A stretch of DNA of 10,133 nucleotides from JAYFRC01 sp034926415 (GCA_034926415.1 JAYFRC010000002.1:1-10133), one strand, 5' to 3'; shown: positions 1 through 7,765, counted from the first letter of the stretch. Notes: generated by a model not told the origin, from the sequence alone. Numbers and translations: made by a program.

Positions 1-1
1 G

Positions 2-1366
2 GCCGGTGTCTACACACGTGACGGCGGAACCGTGGAATTCGACGGCAAGCCCCTTGAGCACACAACGGTACAGTCGTCGGAAAACGCCGGCATCGCCTTT
101 GTGCATCAGGAGCTCAACCTGTTCAACGACCTTAAGGTCTATGAAAACATTTTTCTCCGCAAGGAGATAACAAATAAATTCGGTATCCTTAATAAAAAAG
201 TCATGGCGCAAAAAGCGGGCGAGATGTTCAACAGCCTAGGCGTTGAGATCGATCCGAACGCCATGGTATCAGAGCTCGATACAAGCAAAAAGCAGTTCCT
301 CGAAATATCGAAGGCGCTTTTCGCCAACGCCGAGCTCCTTATTCTCGACGAGCCGACGACGGCTCTCAACAACGAAGAGATTGAGCATTTATTCGGCATC
401 GTCAGACGGCTGAGAGATGCCGGTAAATCTTTCATTTTTATTTCGCACAAGATGATCGAGATATTCAATCTCGCGGACAGGTACACGATCCTTCGAAACG
501 GAAAATTTATCAAGACGGGCTATATCCGGGAGACGACCCCCCAGGAAGTAACTCGCCTTATGGTCGGCAGCCACTACTCCGACCGTTCCGTTTACGAACA
601 GCGCGACCTGGGAGAGCCGATACTCGAGCTTAAAAACCTATCGGGATGCGGCTTTGAGGACATAAACCTATCGGTAAAGCGCGGCGAGGTCGTCGGCTTT
701 ACGGGGCTCAAGGGCGCTGGAATAACAGAGATGATGCAGACCATCTTCGGCGTCCTTCCTATAACTAACGGCGAGCTGCGGGTCGAGGGCCGGGACGTTT
801 CGCACAACTCGATACACAGAGCCATGACGCATAAGATCGCCATGATAGCAGCCAACAGGAAGGAAAACTCCGTTATCCCCGACCTGTCGCTCATCGAAAA
901 CAATTATATCGCCGAGCACGCGCTCACCGTCAGACGCCAATATATACACAGCGGCGCGGAGAAGAAAAAATATTTTGCTCTGCGCGACTCGCTGAACATC
1001 AAGTCCAGCAGTCCGGACGAGCTGATAACCTCGCTCTCCGGCGGAAATCAGCAGAAGGTCATCGTAGCCCGGTGGCTCAACACCGGCGCCGATATCTTCC
1101 TGATGGACAATCCGACGCAGGGCATAGACGTCGGCGCTAAGGCGGAGATATACAGGCTGATACAGGAACTGGCAAAAAACGGCAAAACCATTCTCGTCAA
1201 TACTCTCGAGATACCTGAAATACAAAAGGTCGCAGACCGGTGCATCGTGTTTTACCACGGCCATATACAGGCCGAGCTTAAGCGCGAGGAGATAACGGAG
1301 GAGCAGGTCATGCTCTGCGCGACGAACGCGATACATGCTGCGGAGGTGCTTGAAAACAATGGCTGA
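2..1366 (+). CDS. xylG: Monosaccharide ABC transporter ATPase, XylG-like (5' partial)
   Basis: Cytoplasmic ATPase with two fused nucleotide-binding domains that drives sugar import through the permease encoded next. The frame is open from base 2, so the N-terminus with the first Walker A lies outside the window; 454 residues remain of a usual ~500. Counting from base 2: Q-loop in HQELNLF (Q35), a degenerate first signature (ELDTSKKQ, 91-98), Walker B LLILDEP (112-118), switch His149 in FISHK. The second domain starts near 207, with the lysine-less Walker A typical of this family (GLKGAGITE, 235-243), a clean LSGGNQQK signature (345-352) and Walker B ending MDNPTQGIDVGAK. There the usual catalytic Glu is Asn370. 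The family (RbsA/MglA/XylG) is clear. Xylose as substrate is inferred from the downstream xylAB; ribose- or galactose-type substrates cannot be excluded. A binding protein gene is expected upstream. Confidence 0.85.
   Translation, partial: AGVYTRDGGTVEFDGKPLEHTTVQSSENAGIAFVHQELNLFNDLKVYENIFLRKEITNKFGILNKKVMAQKAGEMFNSLGVEIDPNAMVSELDTSKKQFLEISKALFANAELLILDEPTTALNNEEIEHLFGIVRRLRDAGKSFIFISHKMIEIFNLADRYTILRNGKFIKTGYIRETTPQEVTRLMVGSHYSDRSVYEQRDLGEPILELKNLSGCGFEDINLSVKRGEVVGFTGLKGAGITEMMQTIFGVLPITNGELRVEGRDVSHNSIHRAMTHKIAMIAANRKENSVIPDLSLIENNYIAEHALTVRRQYIHSGAEKKKYFALRDSLNIKSSSPDELITSLSGGNQQKVIVARWLNTGADIFLMDNPTQGIDVGAKAEIYRLIQELAKNGKTILVNTLEIPEIQKVADRCIVFYHGHIQAELKREEITEEQVMLCATNAIHAAEVLENNG
1342..1346 (+). 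promoter_or_regulatory. Ribosome binding site deciding the xylH start
   Basis: GGAGG inside the end of the ATPase gene, 12 nt before the ATG at 1359. An in-frame ATG at 1335 lies upstream of this site and has no purine-rich Shine-Dalgarno of its own, so 1359 is preferred. The spacing is somewhat long. The ATGGCTGA overlap with the upstream stop suggests translational coupling. Confidence 0.5.
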
Positions 1367-2432
1367 TACATTAAAAACAGGAGAGAAAAGATCCCTTGCG
1401 AAGATGGTAAGCGGATACACGTTCGTTCTCATCTTCGTCGCGATATTCATCGCATACCTCGTCGCCAACGGCGGGGCAACGACCTGGAACGGCGTCATGA
1501 ACATACTGCGCCACAGCGCGGTCGTCGGAATAATGGCCTACGGCATGGGCCTCGTCATACTGACCGGTGATATCGACCTTTCTGTCGGCGCGATACTCCC
1601 GCTCGTCGGCGGCTTGTCCGTCATGGTGTTCAACGCAACAAACAACATGTTCGTCACGCTCATCTTCGCGTTATTTATGGGCGCGGTATGCGGACTGTTC
1701 AACGGCGTGTTGGTCGGTCTGGCAAAAATGCCGGCGTTTATCGTCACGCTGTCAACGATGCTCATCTACCGCTCGCTCGCGCAGTACACGCTGCGTATCC
1801 AGGGGCTGTCGATATATAATATGAACGGCACGCTCTCGAGCTATCAGGGCTTCTACGGCTTCGGCCAGGCCAAAGTCGCGACGGTTCCGGCGGTCGGACT
1901 CGTGTTCGTGGCGATAACCATCATAATGGTATTTATTTCCACCTCGACTAAGTTCGGCAAATCCGTCTACGCCGTCGGCTCCAATGAACGCGCGGCGCGG
2001 CTCGCAGGCGTCAACGTCAAGTTCATACGCGTGCTCGTGTTCACGATAACCGGCGTGCTGTGCGGACTCTCGGCATTTTTGTGGCTGGCGATGAACGGGT
2101 CCGTCGACCCGGCAACGGTCGGCAAGAGCAACGAGATGTACGCCATTGCCGCAGTCGTCATCGGCGGCATAGCAATGAGCGGAGGCAAGGGCAAGCTGAT
2201 AGGCGTCATGTTCGGCGCCATGTCTTACACAATAATCGATAAGATCATCGCGTCCATCGGCTTTGATGCTCTGATAAACGATACCATCAAGGGTTCCATC
2301 CTGCTTATAGCCGTACTTATCCAGATAGTCATACCTATGCTCCGCAGCCGCATGAAGCCCTCGGATCAAGCTCCGGCATCGGGCATACCCTGTGAAAGCG
2401 GCCGCGTACAGGATGAGTCCGCTAAACAATAG
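1359..2432 (+). CDS. xylH: Monosaccharide ABC transporter permease, XylH-like
   Basis: Integral membrane permease that forms the sugar pore together with the upstream ATPase. 357 residues from the ATG at 1359, a little shorter than E. coli XylH. Hydrophobic segments are visible at about 20-37, 53-69, 75-91, 98-120, 174-193, 222-244, 278-297 and 310-327. Family motifs: GDIDLSVGA (70-78; usually GGIDLSVG), GSNERAARLAGV (207-218), which is the cytoplasmic coupling loop seen in RbsC/XylH permeases, and GGIAMSGGKG (269-278). The C-terminus ends in a polar tail of about 28 residues that I do not recognise. The gene overlaps the ATPase gene by 8 nt and is followed 26 nt later by xylA, so it belongs to the same transcript. 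The BPD_transp_2 family is certain; xylose specificity is inferred from context. Confidence 0.87.
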   Translation: MADTLKTGEKRSLAKMVSGYTFVLIFVAIFIAYLVANGGATTWNGVMNILRHSAVVGIMAYGMGLVILTGDIDLSVGAILPLVGGLSVMVFNATNNMFVTLIFALFMGAVCGLFNGVLVGLAKMPAFIVTLSTMLIYRSLAQYTLRIQGLSIYNMNGTLSSYQGFYGFGQAKVATVPAVGLVFVAITIIMVFISTSTKFGKSVYAVGSNERAARLAGVNVKFIRVLVFTITGVLCGLSAFLWLAMNGSVDPATVGKSNEMYAIAAVVIGGIAMSGGKGKLIGVMFGAMSYTIIDKIIASIGFDALINDTIKGSILLIAVLIQIVIPMLRSRMKPSDQAPASGIPCESGRVQDESAKQ

Positions 2433-2458
2433 CGTCAGAAAACGATGGAGGATTTTCG

Positions 2459-3769
2459 ATGAAAACATACGACGAAATAGACCGCGTGCTTTACGCGGGG
2501 CCGAAAGACACAGACCCGTTTACCTTCAAATACTATAATCCCGACGAGGTCATCGCCGGAAAGAAAATGCGCGACCACCTCAAATTCGCCATGAGCTACT
2601 GGCACACCATCAACGCCAGCGGCACCGATATGTTCGGCGGCGATACCATGGATAAGACCTTCGGCATAACCGATCCCATGGCCATGTACCGTGCCAAGGC
2701 GGACTTTGCTTTTGGCCTTATGGATAAGCTCGGCCTTGATTACTACTGCTTCCATGACGCCGACGTTGCACCCGAGGGCGCGACCGTGGCGGAGAGCATA
2801 AAGAATTTCCGTGAGATGGTGGATTACATCTATGCGCTCCAGCAAAAGCACGGCAAGAAATGTCTATGGGCCACGGCCAACAATTTCGGGGATAAGAAAT
2901 TCATGGCCGGAGCTGCGACGTCGTGCAATGCCGACGTGTTCGCCGTCGCCGCCGCAAAGGTGCGCGCCTGTATCGACGCCGCGATAAAGCTCGGCGCGAC
3001 AGGCTACGTTTTCTGGGGCGGGCGCGAGGGCTACGATACCCTCCTCAACACCGACATGGGCTTCGAGCTCGACAACCTCGGCAGATTCATGAACATGGCC
3101 CGCGACTACGGCCGCAAGATGGGCTTTCGGGGCGATTTTTACATTGAGCCCAAGCCCAAGGAGCCGACGAAACACCAGTATGATTTCGACGCGGCGACCT
3201 GCGCCAATTTCCTGAGGAAATACGGACTGATGGACGATTTTCGTCTTAATATCGAGGCCAACCACGCGACCCTCGCGGGGCACACATTCCAGCACGAGCT
3301 GCGCGTCGCGGCAGTCAACGGCGTATTCGGCTCCATCGACGCGAATCAGGGCGACCTCTTCCTCGGCTGGGACACCGACCAGTTCCCAACCGACATCTAC
3401 AACACCGTCTACTGCATGCTCGAAGTGCTTAACGCCGGCGGCTTCACCAACGGCGGACTCAATTTTGACGCCAAGACGCGCCGCGCCTCTAACACGCTCG
3501 AAGACATCCTGCTTGCCTACATCGCGGGTATGGACGCCTTTGCCCTCGGCCTTCGCAAGGCGCTTCAGATAAAGGCCGACGGCCGCATCGACGCGTTCGT
3601 GCTTGACCGCTACGCAAGCTATGCAAGCGGCATCGGCAAGAAGATAGTCGACGGAAAGACGAATTTTGAGGATCTCGCCGACTATGCCGAAAAGCTAACC
3701 GACATCAGTGTCGAAAGCGGTCGTCAGGAGTACCTTGAGACCATCGTCAACAACGTTCTTTTCAACTGA
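2459..3769 (+). CDS. xylA: Xylose isomerase
   Basis: Cytoplasmic enzyme (EC 5.3.1.5) interconverting D-xylose and D-xylulose, the first intracellular step of the isomerase pathway. 436 residues, matching the long class II isomerases (about 440) rather than the shorter actinobacterial class. Every catalytic and metal position of the E. coli enzyme is present at an offset of two: His99 and Asp102 in FHDADV, Glu230 and Lys232 in IEPKPKEPTKHQYD, Glu266 and His269 in NIEANHATLAGH, Asp294 in SIDANQGD, Asp305 and Asp307 in GWDTDQFP, Asp337 in GGLNFDAK. WGGREGYDTLLNTDM (186-200) is also canonical. It is therefore expected to be an active tetrameric TIM-barrel enzyme needing two divalent metals. GGAGG at 2447-2451 sits 7 nt before the ATG. 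It lies 26 nt after xylH with no promoter visible between, so it is co-transcribed with the transporter. Confidence 0.97.
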   Translation: MKTYDEIDRVLYAGPKDTDPFTFKYYNPDEVIAGKKMRDHLKFAMSYWHTINASGTDMFGGDTMDKTFGITDPMAMYRAKADFAFGLMDKLGLDYYCFHDADVAPEGATVAESIKNFREMVDYIYALQQKHGKKCLWATANNFGDKKFMAGAATSCNADVFAVAAAKVRACIDAAIKLGATGYVFWGGREGYDTLLNTDMGFELDNLGRFMNMARDYGRKMGFRGDFYIEPKPKEPTKHQYDFDAATCANFLRKYGLMDDFRLNIEANHATLAGHTFQHELRVAAVNGVFGSIDANQGDLFLGWDTDQFPTDIYNTVYCMLEVLNAGGFTNGGLNFDAKTRRASNTLEDILLAYIAGMDAFALGLRKALQIKADGRIDAFVLDRYASYASGIGKKIVDGKTNFEDLADYAEKLTDISVESGRQEYLETIVNNVLFN

Positions 3770-3785
3770 AATCACCACAAATCCG

Positions 3786-3821
3786 AACCGGCGCCGCAGC
3801 TTCCGTTGCGGCGCCGGTTTT
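3786..3821 (+). terminator. Terminator-like hairpin between xylA and xylB
   Basis: Arms aaccggcgccgca (3786-3798) and tgcggcgccggtt (3807-3819) are perfectly complementary. A further G-U and C-G pair closes a TTCC loop at 3801-3804, giving a 15-bp stem. Only TTTT (3818-3821, partly in the stem) follows, then CAAAA, so any termination is likely partial. It begins 17 nt after the xylA stop and could let xylA be expressed above xylB or protect the xylA 3' end from decay. Pairing is seen directly; function is inferred. Confidence 0.55.
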
Positions 3822-3830
3822 CAAAACCGG
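3814..3830 (+). promoter_or_regulatory. Alternative hairpin covering the xylB ribosome binding site
   Basis: ccggttt (3814-3820), loop tca, aaaccgg (3824-3830): a 7-bp hairpin whose 3' arm contains the first GG of the xylB Shine-Dalgarno GGAGG (3829-3833). Its 5' arm is also the 3' arm of the preceding terminator-like stem, so the two structures exclude each other. The complementarity is certain. A regulatory role in xylB translation is speculative. Confidence 0.35.
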
Positions 3831-3841
3831 AGGTTTGATTT

Positions 3842-5371
3842 ATGGATTATCTTATAGGTATAGACCTCGGCACCTCGGGCACAAAAACCGTCCTGTTCAA
3901 TACGGACGGCCGCGCCGTCGCGTCGAAGACCGTTGAATATCCCATGTCGCAGCCGCATAACGGCTGGGCCGAGCAGGAACCGCGCGACTGGTGGAGGGCC
4001 GTGTGCGAAACCCTGCGCGCTGTTGTGGGCGGCAGCGGCGTCGACACAAAAAGCATACGCGGCGTCGGAATATCCGGGCAAATGCACGGCCTCGTCCTGC
4101 TTGACAAAAACGGCGCGGTGCTGCGCCCCTCCATAATCTGGTGCGACGGGCGCACGGGCGAGGAATGCCGCGAGATAAGCGAGATCATCGGAAAGCAGCG
4201 GCTCATAGAGATAACCGCAAACCCCGCGCTTCCGGGTTTTACGGCGGGAAAAATACTTTGGGTGCGCAAACACGAGCCGGAGATATGGGCGCGCGCGCGG
4301 CACATTCTGCTTCCCAAGGACTATATACGCTACATGCTGACCGGCGTTTTCGCGACCGAGGTCTCGGACGCGTCGGGCATGAACCTGCTCGACGTGCCGC
4401 GGCGGAAATGGTCGGGCGAGGTGCTTGAAAAACTTTCCATTTCCGAGGAAATGCTCGGAAAAATGTTTGAATCGTCCGACGTGACGGGTTTCGTCACATC
4501 TGAAGCCGCCGAAGCTACCGGACTTTCGAACGGCACGCCCGTCGTTGGCGGAGCGGGCGACAACGCCGCGGCCGCCGTCGGAACCGGGGTAGTATCGGCC
4601 GGAAAAGCGTTCACTACCATCGGCACCTCCGGCGTCATTTTCGCGCACTCGGACAGCGTAACAATAGACCCGAAGGGTCGCGTGCACACCTTCTGCGCCG
4701 CCGTCCCCGGCGCGTGGACAGTCATGAGCTGCACGCTCGCAGCGGGACTTTCGCTCAAATGGTTTCGCGACAACCTCTGCGCCGGAGAAATGTACGACGC
4801 GGAAAATCAGGGGATAGACCCGTATATAATCATGGACGCCGAAGCCGAAAAATCCGGCGTCGGCGCGAACCGGCTCTTGTTTTTGCCGTACCTGATGGGC
4901 GAACGCTCGCCGTTGCTTGACGAGAAGGCGCGCGGCGCGTTCATCGGCCTTTCTGCCATGCACACGCGCGGCGACATGATACGGGCCGTACTCGAGGGCG
5001 TGGCGTACTCGCAGCGCCAGTGTCTCGACATCCTGCGCTCCATGGGCGTGGTAACGAGCGATATGATGGCCTGCGGCGGGGGAGCAAAGAGCCCTCTTTG
5101 GCGTCAGATGCTTGCGGACGTGTACGGCATTGGCGTCGCGACGTCAAAGACCGCGCTCGAAGGTCCCGCGCTCGGCGTTGCGATACTCGCCGGCGTCGGC
5201 ACGGGCGTATTTTCCTCGGCGGCCGAGGCCTGCGAAAAGATAGTCCGCCGCGACTCGCTGTGCGAGCCGGACAGCGCGCGCACGGCGCAGTATGAAAAAG
5301 TCTACCGCGTCTACGAAACGCTTTATCCCGCACTTCAAGAGAGCTTTTACAATATTTACCATCTGTCTTAA
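3842..5371 (+). CDS. xylB: Xylulokinase
   Basis: FGGY-family sugar kinase (EC 2.7.1.17) phosphorylating D-xylulose with ATP to xylulose 5-phosphate, which enters the pentose phosphate pathway. 509 residues, slightly longer than E. coli XylB (484). Seen in order: phosphate-binding IDLGTSGTK (7-15), substrate-side GISGQMHGL (76-84), a xylulokinase hallmark, SIIWCDGRT (97-105), catalytic-base Asp240 in GGAGDNAAAA (corresponding to Asp233 of E. coli), GTSGVIF (261-267), FLPYLMGERSP (347-357), and nucleotide-binding CGGGAKSPLW (411-420) followed by EGPALGVAILA. GGAGG at 3829-3833 lies 8 nt before the ATG. The 72-nt gap from xylA holds a hairpin pair that may tune expression. The SGQMHG signature and the adjacent xylA make xylulose much more likely than other FGGY substrates. 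Confidence 0.95.
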   Translation: MDYLIGIDLGTSGTKTVLFNTDGRAVASKTVEYPMSQPHNGWAEQEPRDWWRAVCETLRAVVGGSGVDTKSIRGVGISGQMHGLVLLDKNGAVLRPSIIWCDGRTGEECREISEIIGKQRLIEITANPALPGFTAGKILWVRKHEPEIWARARHILLPKDYIRYMLTGVFATEVSDASGMNLLDVPRRKWSGEVLEKLSISEEMLGKMFESSDVTGFVTSEAAEATGLSNGTPVVGGAGDNAAAAVGTGVVSAGKAFTTIGTSGVIFAHSDSVTIDPKGRVHTFCAAVPGAWTVMSCTLAAGLSLKWFRDNLCAGEMYDAENQGIDPYIIMDAEAEKSGVGANRLLFLPYLMGERSPLLDEKARGAFIGLSAMHTRGDMIRAVLEGVAYSQRQCLDILRSMGVVTSDMMACGGGAKSPLWRQMLADVYGIGVATSKTALEGPALGVAILAGVGTGVFSSAAEACEKIVRRDSLCEPDSARTAQYEKVYRVYETLYPALQESFYNIYHLS

Positions 5372-5384
5372 GAGGTGATATTCC

Positions 5385-6569
5385 ATGCGCGAAAGTTCTG
5401 TCCGCCGCGCAACGCTGGCGCTGCTCGTCGCGATGCTGGCCTACGCGTGCGCAAACTCGCTTATGAACGTGCTGCTCAATGATGTTATAGACGCGTTCGC
5501 CGTCGTCGGCACGCAGCAGGGCTACATGAGCAGCATGATAAGCGTCGGCACGCTGGCCGCCGTCATAAGCACGCCGTTTCTCCAGGGCAGACTCAAAAAG
5601 GCGACTATCATCGTTCTTTCCGGGCTTCTGCTCACGCTCGGCGCGCTGCTGACCGGCGCGGCGGCGTCATTTTCGATGCTTATCGGTGTAGGAATGATAC
5701 TCGGCGTCGGCGTCGGCTGGATAGACGTGACCCTCAGTGCCGCAATGATAGACGCGCATCCGAACGACGCGCCGAAGTATCTCGGCGTGCTGCACGGCTT
5801 CTTCGGGATCGGCGGGCTTGCCGCGCCCGTGATAATAACGGCGCTGCTGGCGTACCTGACATGGCGCGGCGTGTATTTCACATTCGGCGTTTTCCTGCTC
5901 GCCGCGTTTGCTATCGTGTTCTTCCTTTTCCGCGCGGCGCGCGGCGCGCCATCGTCCGCCGCTCCGGCGGAGGCGCGGCTCACGGGCGCGGACATCGCGG
6001 GGTATGTGAAGCGTGGCCGCAACTGGCTTTTGATAATCTGCTCAGTGATGGCATTCACAACGCAGACCGGCATCGTCGTATGGATAATGCGTTATCTTCA
6101 GATACGCTTCGGGACGGACGCGCTTGGCGGCGCCGCCATCTCTCTTTACTGGGTATTCCTCACGATAAACCGTTTTCTCGCTCCGCGCCTGCCGGTCAAG
6201 CCGATGAAGCTGTTTACGATCGGTTCCGCGCTGTTCGCGCTGGCTATGTTTATCGGCATCGCGGCGAACAGCCCCGCCGCGCTCTGCGCCGCGATAGCGG
6301 TCGGCGGAATGACGAGCGGCCATCTGATACCCGTGCTGCTCAGCGAATGTGCCGCCGGATACGAGGGCCAGTCCACGCTCACGACCTCGGCGGTCATGCT
6401 GTCGATGTGCGCCTCGCGCATAGTTACGCCGCTGCTTATGGCGTGGCTCACGGTCGCTGCGTCGCCTATTGCCGGAATGCTGACCGTTCCGGTCTCCGGC
6501 GTTCTGGCGGCGGCGTTCGGCCTCGCCGTGCTGAAAACGAAAGTTCCCGAGAGGAGCGTTGTGGAATGA
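5385..6569 (+). CDS. MFS transporter, possible sugar transporter
   Basis: Polytopic membrane protein of 394 residues with the hydrophobicity pattern of a 12-helix major facilitator: six helices before a polar central loop (about 184-208, Ala/Arg-rich) and six after it. The segment DVTLSAAMIDAHPNDAPKYL followed by LHGFFGIGG (136-144) resembles the helix 4-5 region of the fucose permease/FHS-like branch that I associate with sugar transport. The usual helix 2-3 loop motif is weak (QGRLKKA, 67-73). The Shine-Dalgarno AGAGGTGA (5371-5378) overlaps the xylB stop and sits 6 nt before the ATG, so the gene is tightly coupled to xylB. Its place between xylulokinase and aldose epimerase suggests a sugar or glycoside substrate, perhaps xylose by low-affinity uptake, a xyloside, or sugar efflux. 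The substrate cannot be read from the sequence. Confidence 0.83.
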   Translation: MRESSVRRATLALLVAMLAYACANSLMNVLLNDVIDAFAVVGTQQGYMSSMISVGTLAAVISTPFLQGRLKKATIIVLSGLLLTLGALLTGAAASFSMLIGVGMILGVGVGWIDVTLSAAMIDAHPNDAPKYLGVLHGFFGIGGLAAPVIITALLAYLTWRGVYFTFGVFLLAAFAIVFFLFRAARGAPSSAAPAEARLTGADIAGYVKRGRNWLLIICSVMAFTTQTGIVVWIMRYLQIRFGTDALGGAAISLYWVFLTINRFLAPRLPVKPMKLFTIGSALFALAMFIGIAANSPAALCAAIAVGGMTSGHLIPVLLSECAAGYEGQSTLTTSAVMLSMCASRIVTPLLMAWLTVAASPIAGMLTVPVSGVLAAAFGLAVLKTKVPERSVVE

Positions 6570-7594
6570 ACATAACGGCGAACCCTTTCGGAAAAACAAA
6601 AGGCGGCGTCCCTGTCACGCTCTACAGGCTTGACCCCGGGAGCGGCATGAGCGCCTCCGTTCTTGATTACGGCGCGGCGCTGCGCTCTCTCGCCGTTCCT
6701 TCAAAGCACGGGAGCGTCGATGTCGTCCTCGGCTACGACACAATAGACGAGTACGAGGAAAACGACGGCTTCATGGGCGCGGTCGTCGGCCGCGTCGCAA
6801 ACCGCATTGGAAAAGGCCGCTTTGCGCTTAATGGAATAAATTATCAACTTGGTCTTAACGACGGCGCGAATCATCTCCACGGCGGCAAAACGGGTTTTTA
6901 TGCCCGCATGTGGCGAGCGGTTCCGCGCGACGGGGCGCTGTCTCTGCTGTATCTCTCGCCGGACGGCGAGGAGGGCTATCCCGGCAATCTTGCCTGTGCC
7001 GTGACCTACGCGCTCAAAAACGATTCTCTGGAAATTTCCTACAGCGCGCTTTCTGATGCCGATACGCTGTGCTGCATGTCGAGCCACTGTTATTTCAACC
7101 TCGCGGGGCACGGCGACATTCTGAGCCACCGGCTGACCGTCGACGCGGACGGCTATTGTCCAATCGACCCCGCGGGTCTCGCGGACGGCCGCGTTCTTCC
7201 GGTGGAAAATACCCCTTTTGATTTCCGCACGGAAAAGTCTGTCAGCGCGGCGCTTTCTGCAAACGACTGTCAGATAAGACACGGCGGGGGCATAGACCAC
7301 AACTTCGCGCTCAACGCCTCCGGCTTTCGCCGCGCAGCCATGCTACGCAGCGAGGAGAGCGGGATCCGCATGGAGGTTTTGACCGATATGCCCGGCCTAC
7401 AGGTCTATACGGGAAATTCGCTTACCGAGCGGCGCGGCAAAGGCGGCGCGCGCTATGCCCCGCGAAGCGGGATATGCCTTGAGACGCAGTTTTTCCCGGA
7501 CGCGATAAATCACCCGGAGATGAGTCCGCCTATCCTGCGCGCTTCCGAGTCCTGGAAGAGCCGTACGGTTTACAAGTTCGATATTGCGGACTGA
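6566..7594 (+). CDS. galM: Aldose 1-epimerase (mutarotase)
   Basis: Cytoplasmic enzyme (EC 5.1.3.3) that interconverts alpha and beta anomers of aldoses. Here it probably supplies the xylose anomer preferred by the isomerase. 342 residues, the normal family length. Key positions: Arg80 in GRVANRIGKG, His105 in NHLHGG, His174 in SSHCYFNLAGHG (the proposed general acid), Asp244 in GIDHNFAL, and Glu306 in CLETQFFPDAINHP (the proposed base). The ATG at 6566 overlaps the upstream TGA (ATGA), with AGGAG at 6552-6556 nine nt ahead. The same frame stays open upstream to about 5861, but that part lies over the MFS gene and translates to arginine-rich sequence unlike any epimerase, so it is not coding. 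Last gene of the operon. It is probably a general aldose mutarotase; strict galactose use is not implied by the symbol. Confidence 0.93.
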   Translation: MNITANPFGKTKGGVPVTLYRLDPGSGMSASVLDYGAALRSLAVPSKHGSVDVVLGYDTIDEYEENDGFMGAVVGRVANRIGKGRFALNGINYQLGLNDGANHLHGGKTGFYARMWRAVPRDGALSLLYLSPDGEEGYPGNLACAVTYALKNDSLEISYSALSDADTLCCMSSHCYFNLAGHGDILSHRLTVDADGYCPIDPAGLADGRVLPVENTPFDFRTEKSVSAALSANDCQIRHGGGIDHNFALNASGFRRAAMLRSEESGIRMEVLTDMPGLQVYTGNSLTERRGKGGARYAPRSGICLETQFFPDAINHPEMSPPILRASESWKSRTVYKFDIAD

Positions 7595-7713
7595 CGGAAC
7601 GCTTTACCGGCTGCGCGCCGGCACATCCGCCCGCTGGTGTCAGACCCGACGACTTACTAATGGTGTCTCGCACAGGGACTGTAATTGAACAGAGGGGGTA
7701 CCCGGTACGTGGC
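7595..7713. other. Intergenic spacer without a recognisable gene
   Basis: About 120 nt between the galM stop and the long hairpin. A small GC-rich hairpin (ccggc 7607-7611, gccgg 7617-7621) lacks a T-run. The hexamer ggtgtc occurs twice about 30 nt apart, and gggtaccc (7696-7703) is a perfect palindrome. Short open frames exist on both strands, but none has a convincing ribosome site or family resemblance. No tRNA or known riboswitch was recognised. Confidence 0.4.
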
Positions 7714-7765
7714 AGCAACAGAGAAGACGTCCTTTCATTCGTGAAAGGACGCCTTCTCTGTTGCT
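7714..7765. terminator. Long hairpin between convergent genes, probable bidirectional terminator
   Basis: Arms at 7714-7737 and 7742-7765 pair at 23 of 24 positions around a TTCG loop (7738-7741); the only mismatch is A7727 opposite C7752. The 3' side on the plus strand continues TTTGCTGTTT, a weak T-rich tail. The minus-strand side has no T-run. It starts 119 nt after galM and ends 7 nt before the stop of the minus-strand gene, a position that suits a terminator shared by both genes. Termination is inferred from shape and place. Confidence 0.65.

Noticed and set aside
32..34. GTG as the start of the first ATPase gene
   Set aside because: The frame is open to the window edge, and the preceding codons (GVYTRDGG) are the normal family sequence just after Walker A. 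The gene is truncated by the window, not starting here.
2433..2458. Separate promoter for xylA
   Set aside because: The 26-nt gap holds only the Shine-Dalgarno site; no -35/-10 pair could be placed without invading xylH.
3821..4963. 380-codon open frame antisense to xylB
   Set aside because: Its translation is rich in Arg, Ala, His and Gly with no recognisable domain. It is a by-product of the GC-rich codon bias of xylB, whose motifs are all present on the other strand.
5861..6565. Long N-terminal extension of galM overlapping the MFS gene
   Set aside because: The translation is arginine-rich and unlike epimerases. The ATG at 6566 has a good ribosome site and gives the normal family length.
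7696..7703. gggtaccc palindrome considered as an operator
   Set aside because: It is only 8 bp, lies downstream of the operon and near a gene end, and has no promoter beside it.
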